Below, in pieces: positions 1 to 7,656 of a DNA stretch of 64,000 nt; within the stretch, counting starts at the first letter, position 1; each line of letters opens with the position of its first letter. The stretch covers positions 3,224,001 to 3,288,000 of the forward strand of contig NZ_JAXCHP010000001.1 in the NCBI RefSeq assembly GCF_035984545.1. The letters are read 5' to 3'. Under the pieces are notes generated by a model, which worked only from the letters and a program-made list of their open reading frames with translations, searched no databases and was not told where the DNA came from. The stretch is from Cryobacterium sp. GrIS_2_6 (GTDB taxonomy: Bacteria; Actinomycetota; Actinomycetes; Actinomycetales; Microbacteriaceae). The position numbers and the translations under genes are program-made.

Positions 1-1732
1 CTGCCGGGGCGTACACGGTGTCCTCTGTCGGATCGATTCCGACGCCGGGCCCGACGATTCCCTTGCTGAACACGGGGTCAGGAACCTCGTCGAGCGGAAC
101 GACGATACCGGCGACGGGCGAACCGATCGTGGCCAGGAGGGTGGCCAGTGCGGTCGCCGTTCCTGTGCTCGGTGCGGTCGCCGTAGCCGCATGCGCGGTA
201 CCGGCGGAAACCGGTGCTGCGACGGGTGCGACGTGTGCGGACTTCATGCTCGCTGCGGCTTCATCGTCCGCAACCTGGGCGGCAACTTCCGCCTTCTGCT
301 CCGGCGTCTGGTAGCCGGAGAGGATCACGAGGATCATCGCGGTGAAGAAGGCTGCAGCGATGGCGATCGTGTACAGCGGGATGTTGTTGAAGGCGGGGAT
401 GGTCAACAGCGAGGTGAAGACGAAAGCGCTGGTCTTGACGCCGCCGCCGAGCCCGATGATGACGCCACCGACGAGGCAACCGATGAGCATGCGCGGGTAG
501 ATGCGCTTGAAGCGGAGATGGATTCCGTAGAGAGACGGTTCGGAGATGCCGCCGAGGAGACCGGCAGCGAGAGCGCCTGTCGCGGTCTGCTTCATCAAGC
601 GGTCCTTCTCGCGAATGGCGAGGAAGAGCACACCGGCGGTCGCACCGAAGCACGCGAAGTTCCAGGCGCCCATCGGGCCCTGGATGAAGTCAAATCCGAG
701 GGACTGGATGTTGAGCAGCATGATCGCGTTCAGCGGCCAGTGCAGGCCGAGCGGAACCATGAACGGGTAGGCCAGCGGGATGACAACCGCGAAGATGAAC
801 GGCGAGAAATCGTTGATCGACTTGAGGAAGTTACCGAGACCGGCTCCGCCGTACACACCGATCGGGCCGATCAGGAAGGCGGTCAGCGGGATCATGATGA
901 GCATGCTGATGAACGGCACGAAGATCAGCTGGACGCTGGACGGGATGATCTTCTTCAAGAGCACGGTCAGGGCGGCGAGCACTCCGGCCATCAGCAGGGG
1001 CGGGAACACCTGCGAGCTGTAGTCGAATACCGTCAACGGCAGTCCGAAGATCTGCACGACGGATGCGTGGCCGCCGAAAACGGACGCCGCACCATCGGTC
1101 TTGCCCAGGGCCGTGAAGCCGGGGAGCATGACGACGGCCATGATTCCGAAGCCGACCCAGGGGTCGGCGCCCATCCGCTTGGAGGCGTTGTATGCCACCA
1201 TCAGCGGCAGGAAGACGAAGACGCCCTGCCACATCAGGTTCACGAACTGCCAGGACGGATCAAGGGTGACGCCGGGCGCGTTCCAGGCCGGGATGACACC
1301 GAGGGTCGCCATCAAGGCCATGAATGTAATGAACAGCGACGCGCCCAGCAGCGCACCGAGGATCGGCCGGAACGAGTCCGACAGAACCTCGAAGAACGTG
1401 TCGAGCCCGGCGAACTTGCCGCGCGGACCCTTCGCCTTCCCCGCGGCCTTCATGTCAGCGATGGAGTCGCCGGCACTAATCTTCTTCATTTCGGGTAGCG
1501 CCCAAATCTCGTTGTATACGGTCTCAACCGCACCGCCGATAACGACCTGGTATCGGTCGCCGGTTTGGGGAACGGCGCCCAGAACCACCGGGATGGCCTC
1601 GACGGCCGCCTGGTCGATTCCGGATGCGTCCTTGAGCTGGAAGCGAAGCCGGGTGGCGCAGTGGGTGAGGCCCACGATGTTCCCGGCACCTCCAATACTT
1701 TGAACAATGTCTGCAGCAGGTTTTGACGCCAC
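1..1732 (-). CDS. PTS beta-glucoside-type EIIBCA permease (3' end outside window)
   Basis: Phosphotransferase permease that imports and phosphorylates a sugar, of the beta-glucoside/sucrose/trehalose EIIBCA family. About 577 residues are visible. The EIIB domain is first, with the phosphorylated cysteine at residue 25 in GLTHCATRLRF. Next comes a multi-span EIIC membrane domain containing GGISEPSLYGI. After an Ala/Thr-rich linker, the start of an EIIA domain (SPVAGIVVPLDEVPDPVFS) runs off the window edge. The start is a GTG at 1732-1730, preceded on the minus strand by AGAAGGAG at about 7 nt. The exact sugar cannot be told from sequence. No BglG-type antiterminator gene lies within the window. 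Two inverted repeats upstream (1818-1833 and 1851-1882) are candidate control sites. Confidence 0.9.
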   Translation of the reverse strand, partial: MASKPAADIVQSIGGAGNIVGLTHCATRLRFQLKDASGIDQAAVEAIPVVLGAVPQTGDRYQVVIGGAVETVYNEIWALPEMKKISAGDSIADMKAAGKAKGPRGKFAGLDTFFEVLSDSFRPILGALLGASLFITFMALMATLGVIPAWNAPGVTLDPSWQFVNLMWQGVFVFLPLMVAYNASKRMGADPWVGFGIMAVVMLPGFTALGKTDGAASVFGGHASVVQIFGLPLTVFDYSSQVFPPLLMAGVLAALTVLLKKIIPSSVQLIFVPFISMLIMIPLTAFLIGPIGVYGGAGLGNFLKSINDFSPFIFAVVIPLAYPFMVPLGLHWPLNAIMLLNIQSLGFDFIQGPMGAWNFACFGATAGVLFLAIREKDRLMKQTATGALAAGLLGGISEPSLYGIHLRFKRIYPRMLIGCLVGGVIIGLGGGVKTSAFVFTSLLTIPAFNNIPLYTIAIAAAFFTAMILVILSGYQTPEQKAEVAAQVADDEAAASMKSAHVAPVAAPVSAGTAHAATATAPSTGTATALATLLATIGSPVAGIVVPLDEVPDPVFSKGIVGPGVGIDPTEDTVYAPA

Positions 1733-1817
1733 CTTGGTCTCCTTCTGGTGTGGATGCGGTACGTGTGACTCCCGCGGGCAGAGCTCAGGGCGACCGTGCG
1801 GGCCGGCTGAGAAGTTC

Positions 1818-1833
1818 GTGTGGATATTCACAC
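1818..1833. promoter_or_regulatory. Imperfect palindrome upstream of the PTS gene
   Basis: GTGTGGATATTCACAC is a 16-bp near-palindrome with one mismatched pair of positions. It lies about 85 bp upstream of the PTS start codon. The size and symmetry fit a dimeric repressor site, but the cognate regulator is not identified. Confidence 0.4.
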
Positions 1834-1850
1834 ATCATTAGCAACGTACA

Positions 1851-1882
1851 CGAATTTTGTGCACATCTCAGCACCAAATTCG
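1851..1882. promoter_or_regulatory. Inverted repeat (12-bp arms, 8-nt loop) upstream of the PTS gene
   Basis: Left arm CGAATTTTGTGC and right arm GCACCAAATTCG match with one mismatch around an 8-nt spacer. It is AT-rich compared with its surroundings. It could be an operator or an RNA hairpin in a long leader of the PTS gene. It does not resemble the BglG/LicT antiterminator consensus. Confidence 0.4.
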
Positions 1883-2166
1883 ATCACGGCAGCCTCAGCG
1901 CGGACTCGTCCCCCGACATCCGCCGTGCACATCGAGAGTTGCCGTTCCCGCCGCGTTGCGCCGGCGCACAACGGTCACCGGGCACAAACGGCGATCCTCG
2001 GCGAGAAGCAGCAAGCACACGACGAATTCTTGCGCTCTTCCGCAGTAAAACGCCGTTGAAGCCCGGATACGCTGGACCGAACGCCACACAGGCGCGTTCA
2101 CCCCGCACCACACGCACAACCCAGACAGCGCCGCGACCGCGGCATTCACGAGGACGGGAGGTTCCC

Positions 2167-3552
2167 ATGTCGAATTACAGTGCAGAAGCATTGGTCGGTG
2201 AGCCCGAGGTTCTCGAGGACACCCCGAACCTCACCACCTCCCCGGCGTGGGTGCGGCTCAAGGCCGCCGCCTCGGCGATGCAGGCGATCCAGGCCCCAGA
2301 CGGTTCGGTCCCTGAGGCCACCGACCGGCCGGATGCCGCCGCGCACGTCGCCGACATTCGTTCCGCCGTCGAGGAGCTCGCCCCGCGCTTCCCGCACGAT
2401 GCCGGCTACCTCGCGGCGCTCGACCGCGACTTCGCCCGCTGGGCCAACGAGGACTTCGGCGTGCCCGACTTCTTCGACTCCCTGATGCAGTTCCAGCCGC
2501 AGCAGCACCGGACCGATGGCATCCGCCACCTCGTCGTCTTCCCGATGTACACCCAGAACGGCAGCACGAGCCGCCTGGTCGAGGCTGTGCTGATCGAGGT
2601 CATCTGGCCGGAGTTCGTGGCCGAACTCGAGCAGCAGTACACGAACAAGCTGTTCGTGCCGATCCGGTTCCTGGATTTCACGCCCGGCTACGACACCAAT
2701 TCCGCCGTGCTCTTTCCCGAGACGGTCGCGATGCGCGAAATCCCGACCTTCACCTGGGGAGCGATCTTCGCCGACCGGGAGGCCGCCCGATTCCGCAGGG
2801 TCGTGGGCGCCGCATCCGCGATCACCCGCCTCGACCTGCCCGCCGAGGCCGCGGCACTCCTCGACGACCAGCACCTCACCGAGGAAAACTTCGTGATGTG
2901 GGACCTCATCCACGACCGCACCCACATGCGCGGTGACCTGCCGTTCGACCCGTTCATGATCAAGCAGCGGATGCCGTTCTTCCTCTACTCCCTCGAGGAA
3001 CTGCGCTGCGACCTCACCGCCTTCCGCGAGTCGGTCACGATCGCGCGCGACGACACCGCGAGCCCCGAGGCGCGCAGGCACGCGAACCTCGTGCAGTACG
3101 CGGTGATCTTCGACCGGATCTTCCGCTTCGCGATCAGCGGCAGCCGGGTGCGCAACTACGACGGGCTCGGCGGCCAGCTGCTGTTCGCGTGGATGCACCA
3201 GCACCACGTGCTGCACTGGACGGACACCGCGCTCAGCCTCGACTGGGACGCCGTCCCCGACGTCGTGATCGCACTCGGCGCCCGGATCGACGAGCTCTAC
3301 TGGGCCTCGATCGACCGGCCGAAGAAGGCGCACTGGCTCGCCGCGTACGCGATGATCGCCGAGACGCTCACGCCGAACCCGGCTTCGGCCTGGGCGCGCG
3401 GGCTCCCGCTCGAGGTGCTCGCCGGACCTCCGAAGGGGTACACCGACCTCGTGCTCGACGACGAATTCCCGCTGTCGATGTTCTTCGAGGCGCTCGATAA
3501 GAAGATGAAGACCGTCATCGAGTCGACGGCCGGCATCACCGGACGCGACTAG
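2167..3552 (+). CDS. DUF6421 family protein
   Basis: 461-residue protein that I recognise as the actinobacterial DUF6421 family, function unknown. The ATG at 2167 (MSNYSAEALVGEPEVLED) follows GGGAGG. The open frame extends upstream, but that part is low-quality Arg/Ser/Thr-rich translation without a start signal. No transmembrane segment or signal peptide is visible. The sequence is acidic and rich in aromatic residues. The stretch WDLIHDRTHMRGDLPFDPFMIKQ places two His and several Asp close together, which could be a metal site (inference). A SDR gene follows after 15 bp, suggesting a two-gene unit. Confidence 0.75.
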   Translation: MSNYSAEALVGEPEVLEDTPNLTTSPAWVRLKAAASAMQAIQAPDGSVPEATDRPDAAAHVADIRSAVEELAPRFPHDAGYLAALDRDFARWANEDFGVPDFFDSLMQFQPQQHRTDGIRHLVVFPMYTQNGSTSRLVEAVLIEVIWPEFVAELEQQYTNKLFVPIRFLDFTPGYDTNSAVLFPETVAMREIPTFTWGAIFADREAARFRRVVGAASAITRLDLPAEAAALLDDQHLTEENFVMWDLIHDRTHMRGDLPFDPFMIKQRMPFFLYSLEELRCDLTAFRESVTIARDDTASPEARRHANLVQYAVIFDRIFRFAISGSRVRNYDGLGGQLLFAWMHQHHVLHWTDTALSLDWDAVPDVVIALGARIDELYWASIDRPKKAHWLAAYAMIAETLTPNPASAWARGLPLEVLAGPPKGYTDLVLDDEFPLSMFFEALDKKMKTVIESTAGITGRD

Positions 3553-3567
3553 GCCGGGCGGCCGACG

Positions 3568-4314
3568 ATGACCGGGCTGCCGGCCGACCACACGGATGGC
3601 CCGGGCCCCGGTGGCGGGACAGGTCCTGCCGGCGGGATCAGGCCTGCCGGCGAGGCCGTCGCCGGCCGCACCGTGATCGTCGCCGGCGCGACGAGTACCG
3701 CCGGGCTGGCCGTGTCCGGGGCGCTCGCGGGGGCCGGCGCCCGTGTGATCGTCGTCGGGTCGAACCAGCAGCGCCTCGCCGGGCTCATCGCGAGCGTGCC
3801 CGGCGCGTTCTGGTATACCTGCGATCTCGCCGACGGTGCGGCCGTCACCGACCTCGCCGAACGCGTCCATGCCGATCACGGCATGGTCGACGGGCTCATT
3901 CACCTCGTCGGCGGCTGGCGCGGCGGCGGCGGCCTTGCCGGCCAGTCGGACGAGGACTGGGCATTCCTGCACCGGAATATCGTGACCACGCTCCGCAACA
4001 CGAGCCGCGCCTTCAACGCCGACCTGCTGGCCTCGCCGGCAGGCCGCCTCGCCGTCGTCTCGTCGGTCTCGGTGGATGCGCCGGCCCCCGGCGGTGCGAA
4101 CTACGCCGCGGCGAAGTCGGCGGCGGAAACGTGGACCCGCGCCGTCGGCCACGGCTTCGCGAAGGCGGCCTCACCGAGTGGTCAGACCGCCGCGACCGCG
4201 ATCTTCGTAGTCCGCGCCCTCGACGGCCTCGAACCCGAGCTCGCCGAACGGGTCGTCGCTCTCTGGGCTGTGCCTGCGGCATCCGTCAACAACACGCGCA
4301 TCCCCCTCGGCTGA
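3568..4314 (+). CDS. SDR family oxidoreductase
   Basis: Short-chain dehydrogenase/reductase of 248 residues with a Rossmann fold. The nucleotide-binding turn is GATSTAGLAV rather than the classical TGxxxGxG. The catalytic Ser lies in VVSSVSVDAP and the YxxxK pair is in NYAAAKSA. Residues 1-25 are a Gly/Pro-rich tail, so an internal start is possible. It lies 15 bp after the DUF6421-like gene and is probably cotranscribed and functionally linked to it. Substrate unknown. A GC-rich hairpin (4352-4371) follows the stop and may terminate the pair. Confidence 0.85.
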   Translation: MTGLPADHTDGPGPGGGTGPAGGIRPAGEAVAGRTVIVAGATSTAGLAVSGALAGAGARVIVVGSNQQRLAGLIASVPGAFWYTCDLADGAAVTDLAERVHADHGMVDGLIHLVGGWRGGGGLAGQSDEDWAFLHRNIVTTLRNTSRAFNADLLASPAGRLAVVSSVSVDAPAPGGANYAAAKSAAETWTRAVGHGFAKAASPSGQTAATAIFVVRALDGLEPELAERVVALWAVPAASVNNTRIPLG

Positions 4315-4331
4315 CTGCCCCGCCCGACAAT

Positions 4332-4407
4332 TGTTGCCGCTGCGAACATCTGCGGCCCGCGCGGGGGCCGCTCTTGTCGCACCGGCAACACGTCGCACCG
4401 GCAACAC
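4332..4407. repeat. Three-copy 14-bp motif upstream of the ABC operon
   Basis: A 16-bp unit, GTCGCACCGGCAACAC, is tandemly duplicated exactly at 4376-4391 and 4392-4407. Its 14-bp core TCGCACCGGCAACA also occurs inverted, with one mismatch, at 4332-4345. A GC-rich hairpin (arms GCGGCCC/GGGCCGC) sits between the inverted and direct copies at 4352-4371. A possible -10 (TAGCGT, 4425-4430) lies just downstream, so the motifs could be operator copies for the ABC operon. Confidence 0.5.
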
Positions 4408-4453
4408 TTAGTGGAGAGGCGCGCTAGCGTGGGCATGGATACGGAGGAGGGGC

Positions 4454-5338
4454 ATGCTCTCGATCGAGCACGTCAGTAAGCGGTTCGGCACCCGGCAGGT
4501 GCTGACCGACGTGAGCTTCGACATCTCCGACGGCCGCCTGACCGGCTTCGTCGGCGCGAACGGCGCAGGCAAGACCACCGCGATGCGGATCATCCTCGGC
4601 GTGCTGTCGTCCGACTCCGGCGACGTTCGGCAGGGCGGGGTGCCGCTCACCGCCGACGACCGCCGCCGGTTCGGCTATATGCCCGAGGAACGCGGGCTGT
4701 ACCCCAAGATGAAGATCGGCGAGCAGCTCGTCTACCTGGCCCGCCTGCACGGTTTGCCCCCGGCATCCGCACGGCGCAATACCGCAGAGCTGCTCGAGCG
4801 CCTCGGCCTCGGCGAGCGCAGCGGCGATCTCGTCGAATCGCTCTCCCTCGGCAACCAGCAGCGTGCGCAGATCGCGGCGGCCCTCGTGCACGACCCCGAG
4901 TTCCTCGTCCTCGACGAGCCGTTCTCCGGACTCGACCCGCTCGCAGTCGAGGTCGTGATGGGCGTGCTCGGCAGCTATGCCGCACGCGGCGTCCCCGTGC
5001 TGTTCTCCTCGCACCAGCTCGACATCGTCGAACGCCTCTGCGATGACCTCGTCATCATCGCCCGCGGCGAGATCCGCGCGAACGGCCCCCGCGACGAACT
5101 TCGCGAGCGGCACAGCAGCCCGCGCTTCGAGATCCGTACGGCTGACGACGCCGGCTGGATCCGCACGGTGCCCGGCGTCGACGTCCTCGAGGTGAGCGGC
5201 GGTTTCGCGGTCTTCGAAGCCCAGACGGATGCCGCGAGCCAGGCCGTCCTCCGCCTGGCCCTCGAGCGCGGCCCGGTCCTCACTTTCAGCCGGCAGCGCC
5301 CGAGCCTGGCCTCCATCTTCAAGGAGGTCGTGCAGTGA
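4454..5338 (+). CDS. ABC transporter ATP-binding protein (NatA-like)
   Basis: 294-residue ATPase subunit of an ABC-2 type exporter. Walker A GANGAGKT lies at about residues 34-41, the signature is LSLGNQQRAQ, and Walker B is FLVLDEPFSGLD. A C-terminal extension of about 80 residues after the ATPase core resembles the DUF4162 tail of NatA-type proteins. The ATG follows GGAGGAGG. The last codons overlap the start of the permease gene by 4 nt (GTGA), so the two are translationally coupled. The family includes NatAB sodium exporters and drug exporters; the substrate here is unknown. Confidence 0.92.
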   Translation: MLSIEHVSKRFGTRQVLTDVSFDISDGRLTGFVGANGAGKTTAMRIILGVLSSDSGDVRQGGVPLTADDRRRFGYMPEERGLYPKMKIGEQLVYLARLHGLPPASARRNTAELLERLGLGERSGDLVESLSLGNQQRAQIAAALVHDPEFLVLDEPFSGLDPLAVEVVMGVLGSYAARGVPVLFSSHQLDIVERLCDDLVIIARGEIRANGPRDELRERHSSPRFEIRTADDAGWIRTVPGVDVLEVSGGFAVFEAQTDAASQAVLRLALERGPVLTFSRQRPSLASIFKEVVQ

Positions 5339-6459
5339 GCGATCGCTCGGGAACGGCCGACCGGTATCCGGCGCCGACGCTTCGGCAGAGCGTCTGGCTT
5401 GTGGCGACCCGGGAGATCGTGGCCCGGCTCCGCAGCAAGGCCTTCCTGATCTCCACGGGCATCCTGTTGCTCGTCTCGATCGGGTCCGTCGTGGCCGGCG
5501 GTCTCGCGAGCCAGAACCAGACCCTGCCCAAGGTCGCGGTGGTCGGGTCGGCCGCCGCGCAGGTCGTGCGCCAGGCCGGCACGCTGGCCGCCGTCGAGGC
5601 CGACGATCTCGCCGCCGCAGAGGCCCTCGTGCGTGCGGGCACGGTGACCGCCGCGATCGTGCCGGCGGAATTGCAGGCCGGCTACCCGCTGCCCCTGCGG
5701 GTGATCGCCCTCTCCGGGACCCCGCTCGAGGTCGTCGGCGTCCTGAGCCTCCGCCCGGAGGTGACCCTTCTGGAACCATCGAAACAGGGCGAGGGCCTCG
5801 TCTACCTCGTCGCGATCGGGTTCGGGCTCGTCTTCTTCATGTCGGCGATCACCTTCGGCTCCACGATCGCGCAGAGCGTCGTCGAGGAGAAGCAGACCCG
5901 CGTCGTCGAGATCCTGATGACGACCATCCCGGTGCGGGCGCTCCTCGCCGGCAAGGTCGTCGGCAACAGCATCATGGCCTTCGGGCAGATCGTCGCGATC
6001 GGCTTGCTCGTCTCGATCGGCATGGCGGTGACCGGCCAGCACGTCCTGCTCGGCGACATCGGCCCGTCGCTGGTCTGGTTCGCGGTGTTCTTCGCGTTCG
6101 GGTTCGTGATGCTCGCCTCGCTGTTCGCGGCGACGGCGTCGATGGTGTCCCGGCAGGAGGATGTCGGCTCTGCGACCTCGCCGGTGCTCGTCCTCGTGAT
6201 GATTCCCTATTTCCTGGTGATCCTGTTCAACGACAACCCCACCGTGCTCGCGATCATGTCCTATATTCCGTTCTCGGCACCCGTCGGCATGCCCATGCGG
6301 ATCTTCCTCGGCACAGCCGCCTGGTGGGAGCCACTGCTCTCGCTCTCGATCCTGCTCGCCTCCACCGCGCTCGTGATCCTGATCGGCTCCCGCATTTACG
6401 CGAATTCACTCCTCCGGATGGGGGCACGGGTCACCTTCCGCGAGGCGCTCCGGGGCTGA
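5335..6459 (+). CDS. ABC-2 type transporter permease (NatB-like)
   Basis: 374-residue membrane subunit partnering the preceding ATPase. One transmembrane segment lies near the N terminus (about residues 35-60), followed by an extracytoplasmic domain of roughly 120 residues and then about five hydrophobic segments. The motif SVVEEKQTRVVEILMTT is typical of ABC-2/NatB permeases. It starts with GTG inside the stop of the ATPase gene. The architecture supports sodium or drug efflux, substrate unknown. Confidence 0.9.
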   Translation: MSDRSGTADRYPAPTLRQSVWLVATREIVARLRSKAFLISTGILLLVSIGSVVAGGLASQNQTLPKVAVVGSAAAQVVRQAGTLAAVEADDLAAAEALVRAGTVTAAIVPAELQAGYPLPLRVIALSGTPLEVVGVLSLRPEVTLLEPSKQGEGLVYLVAIGFGLVFFMSAITFGSTIAQSVVEEKQTRVVEILMTTIPVRALLAGKVVGNSIMAFGQIVAIGLLVSIGMAVTGQHVLLGDIGPSLVWFAVFFAFGFVMLASLFAATASMVSRQEDVGSATSPVLVLVMIPYFLVILFNDNPTVLAIMSYIPFSAPVGMPMRIFLGTAAWWEPLLSLSILLASTALVILIGSRIYANSLLRMGARVTFREALRG

Positions 6460-6531
6460 GCGGATGCGCGAGCGACGGTCCGCGAGCACATCTCACAGTG
6501 GCGGCGGAGCCGGATGCGCAAGGATGGAGGG

Positions 6532-7656
6532 GTGACTCAACTCCATGACCTTTCCTCGCGCGGTTTCGCCTCGGACAATTACTCCGGGGTGCACCCCGAG
6601 ATCCTCGAGGCGATCGGCAGGGCCAACGGCGCCCACCAGATCTCCTACGGCGAAGACGTGTACACCGAGCGCCTCCAGCAGGTGTTCGCGCGGCACTTCG
6701 GCGAGGGCACAGAGGCCTTCCCCGTCTTCAACGGAACCGGCGCGAACGTAGTCGGCCTGCAGTCGATGCTGCCGCGCTGGGGCGCCGTCATCTGCGCCTC
6801 GACCGCGCACATCAACTCGGATGAGGGCGGCGCCCCGGAGAAGGTCGCCGGCATCAAGCTCCTCACCATCGACACCCCAGACGGCAAGCTCACCCCCGCG
6901 CTGATCGACCAGCAGGCCTGGGGCTGGGGCGACGAGCACCGCGCCCAGCCGCTTGTCGTCTCGATCACCCAGACCACCGAGCTCGGCACCGCGTACAGCA
7001 TCGGGGAGGTGCGGGCCATCGCCGACCACGCGCACGCGAACGGGATGACCCTGCACATGGACGGCGCCCGCCTCTCCAATGCGGCCGCGGCGCTCGGCGT
7101 CCCGTTCCGCGCGTTCACGCGCGACGCCGGCGTCGACGTGCTGAGCTTCGGCGGCACAAAGAACGGGATGATGTACGGCGAGTGCATCGTCGTTCTCAAC
7201 CCCGAGGCATCCGCCGGACTGGTCTACCTGCGCAAGCTCAACATGCAGCTCGCCTCGAAGATGCGGTTCATCTCGGCACAGCTGATCGCGCTGCTCGATG
7301 GCGACCTCTGGCTGCGGAACGCCGGCCACGCCAACGCCATGGCCACGAAACTGCGGACCGCCCTCGACGACGGCATCGCCGACGGCTCGATCACGGGTGT
7401 CTCCTTCAGCCAGCCCACCCAGTCCAACGCCGTGTTCGCGGTGCTGCCGCCCGGCGTCGCCGACAGCCTGCGGGAGGCGTTCCGCTTCTACGACTGGAAC
7501 CCGGCGACCGGCGAGGTGCGCTGGATGTGCGGCTTCGACACCGAGGAGGCCGACATCGACGCCTTCGTCGCCGCCCTCAAGGTCGAACTCGAGTCGGCTC
7601 GCGCACTCGCGAGCGACCAGGACACGGCGCCGACCCCCGAACCGGCCGAACGATGA
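6532..7656 (+). CDS. Low-specificity threonine aldolase family PLP enzyme
   Basis: PLP-dependent enzyme of the beta-eliminating lyase/threonine aldolase family, which cleaves L-threonine or L-allo-threonine to glycine and acetaldehyde. 374 residues. The pyridoxal lysine is in SFGGTKNGMM and the cofactor-binding Asp/Arg region is LHMDGARLSNAAAALG. I prefer the GTG at 6532 (MTQLHDLSSRGFASDNYSG) because AAGGA lies 7 nt upstream and homologues begin this way; an in-frame ATG lies 18 nt earlier. The stop overlaps the ATG of the acyl-CoA ligase by 4 nt (ATGA). Confidence 0.9.
   Translation: MTQLHDLSSRGFASDNYSGVHPEILEAIGRANGAHQISYGEDVYTERLQQVFARHFGEGTEAFPVFNGTGANVVGLQSMLPRWGAVICASTAHINSDEGGAPEKVAGIKLLTIDTPDGKLTPALIDQQAWGWGDEHRAQPLVVSITQTTELGTAYSIGEVRAIADHAHANGMTLHMDGARLSNAAAALGVPFRAFTRDAGVDVLSFGGTKNGMMYGECIVVLNPEASAGLVYLRKLNMQLASKMRFISAQLIALLDGDLWLRNAGHANAMATKLRTALDDGIADGSITGVSFSQPTQSNAVFAVLPPGVADSLREAFRFYDWNPATGEVRWMCGFDTEEADIDAFVAALKVELESARALASDQDTAPTPEPAER

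Larger units (their letters stand above)
1733..2166. other. Divergent intergenic region between PTS gene and DUF6421-like gene
   Basis: 434 bases without a convincing gene. Reading frames that cross it have no ribosome-binding site and no recognisable protein. It holds the two inverted repeats annotated separately and must contain the divergent promoters. Confidence 0.6.

Noticed and set aside
191..1498. Long open frame on the plus strand over the PTS gene
   Set aside because: It is antisense to the PTS gene. The Glu/Arg/Asp/His-rich translation is typical of shadow frames in GC-rich DNA, and no start signal is present.
2146..4152. 668-codon minus-strand open frame
   Set aside because: Spans two plus-strand genes with clear motifs and has the repetitive Arg/Gly/Asp/Val pattern of a shadow.
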